A DNA stretch of 64,000 bases from Sedimentibacter hydroxybenzoicus DSM 7310. GTDB taxonomy: Bacteria; Bacillota; Clostridia; Tissierellales; Sedimentibacteraceae. Both the position numbers and the translations under genes were made by a program. This document shows positions 34,045-40,737 of this stretch, piece after piece. Each line of letters begins with the position of its first letter. The stretch's first letter is position 1. The notes below the pieces were generated by a model. The model had not been told where the DNA came from. It saw only the letters and a list, made by a program, of their open reading frames with translations, and did no database searches. The stretch is from NCBI RefSeq assembly GCF_013403245.1, contig NZ_JACBNQ010000001.1:459994-523993 (forward strand), read 5' to 3'.

Positions 34045-35249
34045 TTTGGTTAGAAAATATTAAGATTGCATTTCAATCAATTTTATCAAATAAAATGCGT
34101 TCTCTTCTTACTATGTTGGGAATAATCATAGGCATAAGCTCCGTAATAGCAATCGTATCGATCGGTGACAGCATGAAAGGTGTTATGGATGATATCTATA
34201 AGGATATCGGAAAGAACAGAGCATATATGTATGTTTATAATATAGAGGAATTTCGTTCAACGGACTTTTTCTTTATGGATGATTTGGAAGTTGTTAAAGA
34301 AAGATTCGGAGATAAAATTACATACTTAGGTCCTTCCGAATCATTGAGAAGTGACGTATCTGTCAAGAAGAACACCGTTAAATTAAACATGATATGTGTT
34401 GACAGCGGATTTGATAAGGTGCAGCATGTCAAAATGCTGTACGGCAGAATGATAAATAAAAGTGATGTGGACAGAAAAAGCAAGGTTATAGTGTTGGAGC
34501 AAAAGGCAGCCTTGCAGTTGTTTAACAGAGAAAATGCAACAGGAGAGGTTATCAGAGTTAAAATAAATAATTACATGGAGGATTTGCTGATAGTCGGTGT
34601 GTATAAAAATGAAGAATCGCCGGTGTTATCTCTTCTGCAGGGACAAAGTCCGTATGAAGAAAGCTATGTGCCGTATACGATGGCGTTTCCTTCAAACTAT
34701 GGATTTTACGGATTAGATATATTTATAGCGGAAAATCAACCAGTAAGCGATGTCGGAAATGAAATAGTATCCTATATTGCAAAGCTTAAAAACAGAAGCA
34801 ATGAAAATTATATGTTTTATACCGTTGAGGAAGACCAGGAGACGTTGAACGGCATTGTTGGCGGTATGTCAATAGCCGTGGCCTGTATTGCCGCAATATC
34901 GCTTTTGGTAGGTGGAATAGGAATTATGAATATTATGCTGGTTTCTGTCACTGAGAGAACCAGGGAAATTGGTATAAAGAAATCACTTGGTGCAAGAACT
35001 AAGGATGTTCTGTTTCAGTTCCTGATAGAATCCGCAACACTTTCGGCAATCGGTGGCGTAGTCGGAACAATGTCCGGAATCGGATTAGTAATGTTAGGCG
35101 GTTCCATAATATCGCTGCCCATAGTAGTTAACCCGATTTCCATAATTATAGCAGTAGCCTTTTCTATGATTATAGGAGTATTCTTCGGATATTACCCTGC
35201 AAAAAAAGCTGCAAAAGCAGATCCTATTAATGCTTTAAGATATGAATAA
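34044..35249 (+). CDS. MacB-type ABC exporter permease; probable non-AUG start
   Basis: A MacB/FtsX-like permease with four membrane helices: one N-terminal (LLTMLGIIIGISSVIAIVSI), a large extracytoplasmic domain (about 60-270), and three C-terminal helices ending NALRYE. The first AUG in frame is at 34095, but the frame before it encodes WLENIKIAFQSILSNKMRSL, which is conserved N-terminal sequence of this family. No ATG, GTG or TTG exists in that extension up to the previous stop. AAGGTG at 34028-34033 precedes ATA 34041 / ATT 34044, so initiation at AUU (or AUA) is proposed. If not, the protein starts at 34095 and lacks its membrane-entry helix. Confidence 0.85.
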   Translation: MWLENIKIAFQSILSNKMRSLLTMLGIIIGISSVIAIVSIGDSMKGVMDDIYKDIGKNRAYMYVYNIEEFRSTDFFFMDDLEVVKERFGDKITYLGPSESLRSDVSVKKNTVKLNMICVDSGFDKVQHVKMLYGRMINKSDVDRKSKVIVLEQKAALQLFNRENATGEVIRVKINNYMEDLLIVGVYKNEESPVLSLLQGQSPYEESYVPYTMAFPSNYGFYGLDIFIAENQPVSDVGNEIVSYIAKLKNRSNENYMFYTVEEDQETLNGIVGGMSIAVACIAAISLLVGGIGIMNIMLVSVTERTREIGIKKSLGARTKDVLFQFLIESATLSAIGGVVGTMSGIGLVMLGGSIISLPIVVNPISIIIAVAFSMIIGVFFGYYPAKKAAKADPINALRYE

Positions 35250-35284
35250 TATAATTTAGATATATAATAGTGCAGAGGTGGTTC

Positions 35285-36661
35285 ATGATTTTATCAAAAG
35301 AGCAAATAAATCGTTACATCAGACACATCGTCATGCCGGAAATAAATGTGAAGGGTCAGGAGAAATTACTTGAATCTACCGTATCGGTGTATGGAGAAAA
35401 TACAGATAATCTCACGACTGCGGTATTGTACCTTTCGGCAATGGGAATAGGTAAAATATTATGCCATTTAAAAGATGATTTGGGATATGACTCTTTATTT
35501 TATAATGCTGAGGATTTAAACAATGACGTTTCAATAGAAATTATCAATGAGAATTTTTCTGCAGATAACGCAGATGCCAGAGTTATAATCGGCAGCATAA
35601 GCTTTATCAAGGATGTTATTAATAAAAATGAATTTGTCCCAACTATTATATCTATGGTTAATGGGGTTAATGAATGGAAGGGAACTCTTCAAGCCTTCAT
35701 CGAGCCGGAGCGTTTAAATGAATATATACAATTTGCAGGCGGCGGGAAATGTTATAATAAAGAGAAAAATTTACTTATAGCTTCCTTTTCCGGTGCATTG
35801 TGCTCGGTTGAATGTGTTAAGCTCATACTTAATATCGGTAAAATTCATGAAAACTTATTAATGTTTGATTTGCTTACGATGGAATTCAGCAACTTTAATC
35901 AAGACCGGTACGAAGCGGCAATTTGTGAATTCAATATAGAAAATAATATATCATTGAGTAAAAAAGAAATAATTAGAAAGCTTAACAACTCAAAGGTTTT
36001 AATTGTCGGCACCGGCGGATTAGGATCTCCGGCAGCTATTGGCCTTGCCGTATCAGGGATTGGTACAATAGGTTTATTGGATTCGGATAAAGTCGAATCA
36101 AGTAATCTGAACAGACAAATATTACATTCGGTTTCAAGAATCGGAGCCCCTAAAGCTGAATCTGCAAAATTTTTTATTTCAAACATTAACCATAACACTA
36201 ATATAATTACTCATGTTTTGGAATTGAACTTAGAAAATGCCGAAGATACAATAAGAGAATATGATGCGGTAATAGCCGCCGTTGATAATATTCAGACACG
36301 ATATATAATTAATGATACGAGTTATTTGTTGAAAAAACCTGTTATCGAGTCAGGGGTATTAAGTTTTGACGGAACTAACACTACAATCATTCCAGGTGAA
36401 GGACATTGCTACAGATGTCTGTATCCTGATGTGAATACAAGGGGTACGACCTGCACTGAAGCGGGTATTTTAGGGGCAATACCCGGAGTGATGGGATTTA
36501 TCGAAGCGATAGAGCTTGTAAAGGTTATTGCAAACATCGGAGTTACTCTTAAAAATAAAATATTGATGTTTGATGGCTTGGAAATGGAGTTTAATATAAT
36601 AAATTTAGAAAAAAACCCAAATTGTAATGTTTGCGGGAAAAAAGATGACCTAATATCATAA
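35285..36661 (+). CDS. tandem E1-like (MoeB/ThiF) protein: degenerate plus active adenylation domain
   Basis: A 458-residue protein formed of two ThiF/MoeB-like domains. The N-terminal copy (about 1-212) keeps the entry helix LSKEQINRYIRHIVMPEI, with Arg10/Arg13 where MoeB has its trans-acting Arg finger, and the exit part KLILNIGKIHENLLMFDLLT. It has lost the GxGGLG loop, the nucleotide-binding Asp, the CxxC pairs and the catalytic Cys. The C-terminal copy (about 222-458) is complete: GTGGLG 242-247, Asp266, NLNR 274-277, Zn pairs Cys375/378 and Cys447/450 and TTCTEAG with Cys390, but lacks the Arg-finger helix. ATG 35285 follows AGAGGTGG. It follows the exporter permease by 35 bp. Substrate unknown. 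Confidence 0.85.
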   Translation: MILSKEQINRYIRHIVMPEINVKGQEKLLESTVSVYGENTDNLTTAVLYLSAMGIGKILCHLKDDLGYDSLFYNAEDLNNDVSIEIINENFSADNADARVIIGSISFIKDVINKNEFVPTIISMVNGVNEWKGTLQAFIEPERLNEYIQFAGGGKCYNKEKNLLIASFSGALCSVECVKLILNIGKIHENLLMFDLLTMEFSNFNQDRYEAAICEFNIENNISLSKKEIIRKLNNSKVLIVGTGGLGSPAAIGLAVSGIGTIGLLDSDKVESSNLNRQILHSVSRIGAPKAESAKFFISNINHNTNIITHVLELNLENAEDTIREYDAVIAAVDNIQTRYIINDTSYLLKKPVIESGVLSFDGTNTTIIPGEGHCYRCLYPDVNTRGTTCTEAGILGAIPGVMGFIEAIELVKVIANIGVTLKNKILMFDGLEMEFNIINLEKNPNCNVCGKKDDLIS

Positions 36662-36679
36662 AAAAATGATATTAGGTCA
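36646..36679. terminator. terminator between the E1-like and Fe-S flavoprotein genes
   Basis: A 14-bp stem, TGACCTAATATCAT (36646-36659) and ATGATATTAGGTCA (36666-36679), with six A in the loop. A T-run follows only on the minus strand, so it mainly serves the convergent gene. Confidence 0.75.
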
Positions 36680-36697
36680 GTACGTGCATTGATATGA

Positions 36698-37327
36698 TTA
36701 AACTAAATTTTTATATACCTTTTTTTCCGGTTCTGGCTTTTCAATTTTTCCTTCGCCAAGTTCTTTCAATTTCAATAAGTATGCCATGTTTTTTCCAAGC
36801 ACGCGCATTATTTGAACTCCCTCATCATCCTGGACAGCTTCTCCGGGCTTTTGACCGAAGATAACATTCCAATAGTTTGATGTAGGCATTAACATTTCCG
36901 AATAACCTATATAATTTATCAACTGATGATAAGCAGGTAATCCCCCGGCACGTCTTACCGCTGTTATTCCGGCACCTGCCTTATGTCGGTATAATCCGCC
37001 GTTTGCACTTCCCACATAAGTTGATCTGTCAAGAAAAGCTTTCATAGTAGCTGTTATTGAAGCAAAATGAACAGGAGAACCAAATATTATTCCATCTGCT
37101 TCCTTCATTTTTTGTATCCATTCATTTACTTCATCATCAATGATACATCTTTCGTTACGCATCTTAAAACATGAATTGCACGCAGTGCAGCCCAGTATTT
37201 TTTTGCTTCCGGTTTGAATTATTTCAACTTCTATATTTTCTTTTTCCAATTGCTCTGCAACCAGTTTAATTGCTTCATATGTATTTCCTTCCTTTTTAGG
37301 ACTTCCGTTAAATGCAACTACCTTCAT
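36698..37327 (-). CDS. flavodoxin-fold iron-sulfur flavoprotein
   Basis: A 209-residue protein. The opening MKVVAFNGSPKKEGNTYEA is the FMN phosphate loop of the NADPH-dependent FMN reductase family. The Cys cluster GCTACNSCFKMRNERC (C-x2-C-x2-C-x6-C spacing) matches iron-sulfur flavoproteins of anaerobes, which carry one 4Fe-4S cluster and FMN and move electrons from ferredoxin. FGSPVHFASITATMKAFLDR is the flavin-contact segment. It is monocistronic. The remnant at 101-256 is from the same superfamily. Confidence 0.88.
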   Translation of the reverse strand: MKVVAFNGSPKKEGNTYEAIKLVAEQLEKENIEVEIIQTGSKKILGCTACNSCFKMRNERCIIDDEVNEWIQKMKEADGIIFGSPVHFASITATMKAFLDRSTYVGSANGGLYRHKAGAGITAVRRAGGLPAYHQLINYIGYSEMLMPTSNYWNVIFGQKPGEAVQDDEGVQIMRVLGKNMAYLLKLKELGEGKIEKPEPEKKVYKNLV

Positions 37328-37486
37328 TTCTTCCTCCTGATATATATTTATTATACTATATCAAAAAAATTATATTATTACAAGCCGGTGAATAAATTGA
37401 TTAGATAATAAAAATATAAATATAAAGGTTAATTATTTATTTAACAACAATAATAACAAATGTTAAATAATATTAATAAAGTTATA

Positions 37487-37610
37487 TTGACTTTAATATT
37501 TTTTGATGCTATTATGATGAAGTCAAGTTGCAGCATCGTAATAAAATATGCATTTTATTTAACAAACGACTATGTGTTTTGCAAAATTGTTATGGTGTTC
37601 AGTGCAACTT
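37487..37610 (+). promoter_or_regulatory. sigma-A promoter and structured leader of the FMN-binding lipoprotein gene
   Basis: TTGACT (37487-37492) and TATTAT (37510-37515) are 17 bp apart. The transcript leader holds AAGTTGCA (37525-37532) and TGCAACTT (37603-37610), which close a multi-stem region, and AATAAAAT/ATTTTATT at 37540-37559. The interval 37328-37641 has no other gene. It is not a riboswitch class I recognise. Confidence 0.55.
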
Positions 37611-37641
37611 AATACAAGAATTAACATACTTGGAGGGTAAA

Positions 37642-39342
37642 ATGAAAAGAATATTATCTATAGTATTATGTATGCTAATGATTCTGAGTGTAGCGGCTTG
37701 TACTAAAGAAACTCAGGCGCCTGCCGGACAAGCTGAAACATTAACCGGAGTAGGAAAGGGCTTTGCCGGTGAAGTAAAGGTTACCGTTACAAAAGAAGGG
37801 GACAAGATTACGAATGTTGTGGTTGACAGCCATACCGAAACAAATGGAATAGGTACAAAAGCAGTTGATGAAATTCCTGCTAAAATTGTAGATGCTAATT
37901 CAACGGATGTTGAAGCTGTAGCAGGAGCGACAGTTACAAGTGAAGCAATTGTTTATGCGGTAAACAATGCGTTAGATCCCGCTAAATATCCGGCTCCGAC
38001 AGCAGCAGTTAAAGAAGACAAAAAACCTGAAGCTGTAGTAGCTGCAGAAGTATATCAGGGATTTGGTTTTGCAAGTGAGGGTCGTTTAGGACCGGGAAAA
38101 GATGATACAGATACACCTGTATTCAGTTTTAATGATGTATTTGCACATACGTTATTTGATCAGGAAGGAAGAATTCTTGCGATGACAGTTGATGTGTTAG
38201 AAGTTGCAACTCCGAATTATGACGGAGAGGGAATGCCTCACTTCAGCGGCTTCCCGGGACAAGGCGGATACAATAATGATTCAAACCATGATGAAAAGGT
38301 TGACGGAAAAACAGAGGATACAGAAGAAAACTTCATAGCTGAAATTAACAGCTGGGTATCGAAGAGAGACCGCGGTGCTTCTTATGTGATGGGAGCCGGT
38401 TCATGGTCGGAACAAATGGATAAATTTGAAGAAACATTTGTTGGCATGACTGTTGAAGAAGTTGAGGAATGGTTTGAAAAATACTGTTCCGATTTGAACG
38501 GGAGACCGTTAAAGGACGGTTCTGATAAGCCTGAAGACAAAGCCAAATATGATGCTTTAACTGCTGAAGAAAAAGCAATGCTTGCAGATGTTACTTCCGG
38601 GGCTACTATGAGCTTAAAAGATCCTCACGGTGATATTGTTACAGCTATTAAAAGATCATTTGAAAACAGAGTGCCGTTAGAAGAAGTCAGAGAAGTTGCA
38701 TCAATGGGAACCGCAGTATTACCATTGCATCGTTTAGGACCGGGCAAAGATGATACAGGTGTTTCGGTTTATAGTATAAATAAAGTTTTTGCCAATGCTT
38801 TGTTTGACGGACAGGGTAAAATAGCAGCTTTATATGTTGATCAGTTAGAAGTGGCAACTCCAAACTATGATGGAGCTTCAATGCCTCACTTTACAGGATT
38901 TCCGGGACAGTCATACAACAATGATGAAAACCACGACGAAAAAGTTGATGGTACTATCACAGTTACTGATGACAGCTTCTTGGATGAAATTAAAGGCTGG
39001 GTAACTAAGAGAGACCGTGGCGAAGGTTATGTAATGGGCACAGGTACTTGGGAAGCTCAAATGGATAAATTTGAAGAATTATTCATAGGTAAAACAGCTG
39101 ACGAAGTTGAAGAATGGTTTGAAAAATACTGTTCTGACTTAAACGGAAGACCGTTAAAGGATGGTTCTGACAAACCTGAAGACAAAGAAAAATATGATGC
39201 GTTAAGCGACGATGAAAAAGCAATGCTTGCAGATGTAACATCAGCAGCTACTATGAGCTTGAATGACGGTCATGGTGACTTGGTCGGAGCAATCAAAAAA
39301 GCTTTTGAAAATCGTGTGGAAATTGATTTAACAGTTAAATAA
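37642..39342 (+). CDS. FMN-binding lipoprotein with two long internal repeats
   Basis: About 566 residues. The signal peptide ends in the lipobox SVAAC. An FMN-binding domain (about 30-110) has the flavinylation-type motif AGATVTS. Two repeats of about 215 residues follow. Each contains LGPGKDDT, DVLEVATPNYDG or DQLEVATPNYDG, HFSGFPGQ/HFTGFPGQ, YNNDxNHDEKVDG, W..KRDRG, EEVEEWFEKYCSDLNGRPLK and a terminal DVTSGATMSL (copy 1) or DVTSAATMSL (copy 2). The second copy thus lacks the Gly of an SGAT-like motif. The protein probably carries covalently or tightly bound FMN on the outer face of the membrane and takes part in electron transfer; the repeat role is unknown. ATG 37642 follows GGAGGG. Confidence 0.85.
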   Translation: MKRILSIVLCMLMILSVAACTKETQAPAGQAETLTGVGKGFAGEVKVTVTKEGDKITNVVVDSHTETNGIGTKAVDEIPAKIVDANSTDVEAVAGATVTSEAIVYAVNNALDPAKYPAPTAAVKEDKKPEAVVAAEVYQGFGFASEGRLGPGKDDTDTPVFSFNDVFAHTLFDQEGRILAMTVDVLEVATPNYDGEGMPHFSGFPGQGGYNNDSNHDEKVDGKTEDTEENFIAEINSWVSKRDRGASYVMGAGSWSEQMDKFEETFVGMTVEEVEEWFEKYCSDLNGRPLKDGSDKPEDKAKYDALTAEEKAMLADVTSGATMSLKDPHGDIVTAIKRSFENRVPLEEVREVASMGTAVLPLHRLGPGKDDTGVSVYSINKVFANALFDGQGKIAALYVDQLEVATPNYDGASMPHFTGFPGQSYNNDENHDEKVDGTITVTDDSFLDEIKGWVTKRDRGEGYVMGTGTWEAQMDKFEELFIGKTADEVEEWFEKYCSDLNGRPLKDGSDKPEDKEKYDALSDDEKAMLADVTSAATMSLNDGHGDLVGAIKKAFENRVEIDLTVK

Positions 39343-39360
39343 ATATTTATTGAATTTACG

Positions 39361-39394
39361 AAAAGCTCTTTAATTAATTGATTAAAGAGCTTTT
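39361..39394 (+). terminator. terminator after the repeat lipoprotein
   Basis: A 14-bp perfect stem, AAAAGCTCTTTAAT and ATTAAAGAGCTTTT, with loop TAATTG and a T-run. Confidence 0.85.
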
Positions 39395-39453
39395 TATAAT
39401 ATTAAAAAATAATATTGGTTATACTATTAAAAATATATTTTATGGAGGGCTAT

Positions 39454-39921
39454 ATGAAAAAATTAGCTTTAATAATTAGTTTTTTAATGCTTTTTAGCAT
39501 GGCTGCATGTACAGATAACAATAATAATCCTGGTACCAATAATCCGGATACCAATAATCCGGGAACAAACACTCCCGGAGAAGAAACACCGGGCAATGGT
39601 GAAAATAACCTGAATGGAAATACGGGAGTGGATTTGCCGGAAAATGGGGATTTAGGAGGAGATACGGAAACATTAAAGGGATCTGCTCAAGGTTATGGAG
39701 GAGAAGTCACGGTTACGGTAATGGTTAACGGTGAAGATATTGTATCTGTTGAGGTCATGGGAGAAAAAGAAACTCCGGGTGTAGGAACAAATGCCATTGA
39801 ACAGCTTCCGGAAAAAATAGAAGAAGCTGATTCTACAGATGTAGAAGCAATATCAGGTGCAACTGTTACAAGTAATGCCATAAAGGAAGCGGTAGATAAA
39901 GCATTAGAAGGAAGAAAGTAA
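39454..39921 (+). CDS. small FMN-binding lipoprotein
   Basis: 155 residues. The signal peptide ends with lipobox MAAC. A low-complexity linker of repeated Asn-Pro-Gly-Thr units (NNPDTNNPGTNTPGEETPG) follows, then one FMN-binding domain with YGGEVTVTVMVNGEDIVSVE, GVGTNAIEQLPEKI and the motif SGATVTSNAIKEAV, whose Thr may carry FMN. It corresponds to the first domain of the larger lipoprotein upstream and may be its partner. ATG 39454 follows GGAGGG. The genes are separated by a terminator, so expression may be partly separate. Confidence 0.87.
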   Translation: MKKLALIISFLMLFSMAACTDNNNNPGTNNPDTNNPGTNTPGEETPGNGENNLNGNTGVDLPENGDLGGDTETLKGSAQGYGGEVTVTVMVNGEDIVSVEVMGEKETPGVGTNAIEQLPEKIEEADSTDVEAISGATVTSNAIKEAVDKALEGRK

Positions 39922-39947
39922 AAATTTACAAAAGAGAAGTATATACG

Positions 39948-39974
39948 AAAAAACCAGCATGGGCTGGTTTTTTT
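39948..39974. terminator. bidirectional terminator between the FMN lipoprotein and Lrp genes
   Basis: AAAAAACCAGC (39948-39958), loop ATGG, GCTGGTTTTTT (39963-39973), followed by T. Confidence 0.88.
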
Positions 39975-39980
39975 AAGCAT

Positions 39981-40415
39981 TTAATCATATAGAGATGATA
40001 ATATCAATGATGTTGATGATTCTTTTATACTGTCTATTGTATGAAGCTGATCCTGTAAAGCTTTCAATTCAATAGGTGTCTTGCATCTTATTTTCATTAT
40101 AATACACCATGTTCCGGTAACAATGTGGCATTCTTCTATTACCAAATTATTTATTTCAAGAGTTTTCAACTGTTCAAGCAGCTTGTCATAATTAGTGGTT
40201 CTTACTCTCAGAGAAATAAGGGCATTTGTAGTATACCCGAGCTTGACCCAGTCGATTTTCGTCCTGTATCCCGAAATTACACCATGTTCCTCCAATTTGG
40301 TTACCCTGTTGTGTATTGCCGGTCTCGACAAGTTTAAGCGCTTTGACAGTTCTTCGTGTGATATACGTCCTTCTTTTTCAATGTTTTGTAAAATTTGCAT
40401 ATCTAATGAATCCAT
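39981..40415 (-). CDS. Lrp/AsnC-family transcriptional regulator
   Basis: A 144-residue regulator. The helix-turn-helix reads ISHEELSKRLNLSRPAIHNR, and the C-terminal RAM domain includes TTNALISLRVR and VTGTWCIIMKIRC. It would bind as an octamer and sense an amino acid. It diverges from the histidine ammonia-lyase gene with 322 bp between them, so it is a candidate regulator of that gene. The effector is unknown. Confidence 0.9.
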   Translation of the reverse strand: MDSLDMQILQNIEKEGRISHEELSKRLNLSRPAIHNRVTKLEEHGVISGYRTKIDWVKLGYTTNALISLRVRTTNYDKLLEQLKTLEINNLVIEECHIVTGTWCIIMKIRCKTPIELKALQDQLHTIDSIKESSTSLILSSLYD

Positions 40416-40516
40416 ATTATACCTCTATATTTTATGGTTTTAGTTTACAATTATTTTAAATATAGCATAAAGTTAAGATTATTGCAAGCTAATAACGATA
40501 ATAATGTTAACGTTTC

Positions 40517-40545
40517 TTGACAATGAAGATTTATTATATTATAAT
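40517..40545 (+). promoter_or_regulatory. consensus sigma-A promoter of hutH
   Basis: TTGACA (40517-40522) and TATAAT (40540-40545) are exactly 17 bp apart, a perfect consensus match. Transcription should begin near 40552, giving a leader of about 186 nt. Confidence 0.88.
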
Positions 40546-40566
40546 TAAATTAATAAAATTTGGCTA

Positions 40567-40711
40567 AAGATATAAGATGTGAGGGGACAAATTTTAGTAT
40601 ATTTTGTGTATGCTGAAATTTGTTCTTTTTTTATGGTGCTACCACCATTTGTTGGAGCTACAGCGATGAACAAATTTGTGATTAAGCTGCGATTTCGCTG
40701 TGATATCTTAA
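40567..40711 (+). promoter_or_regulatory. hutH leader with intrinsic terminator and competing pairings
   Basis: A 14-bp hairpin (arms 40587-40600 and 40610-40623, two G-U pairs) followed by seven T up to 40632 is a strong terminator ahead of the gene. Its 3' arm AAATTTGTTC can also pair with GAACAAATTT at 40668-40677. ATGGTG/CACCAT (40633-40648), ACAGCGA/TCGCTGT (40660-40701) and an enclosing AAGATAT/ATATCTT (40567-40709) add structure. Attenuation is inferred; no known riboswitch class was recognised. Confidence 0.65.
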
Positions 40712-40737
40712 ATCACATAAAAAATTAGGAGGATAAT

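Noticed and set aside
14999..36685. Shared 12-base AGGTCAGTACGT at 14999 and 36674 as a repeat family.
   Set aside because: Only one arm matches and the surroundings differ; may be chance.
37528..37641. N-terminal extension of the FMN-binding lipoprotein from TTG 37528.
   Set aside because: It falls in the structured leader, lacks a ribosome site and would hide the signal peptide that starts at ATG 37642.
40625..40655. T-box or other known riboswitch in the hutH leader.
   Set aside because: GGTGCTACCACC only superficially recalls the T-box sequence GGTGGNACCGCG; no specifier loop or stem I features were found.
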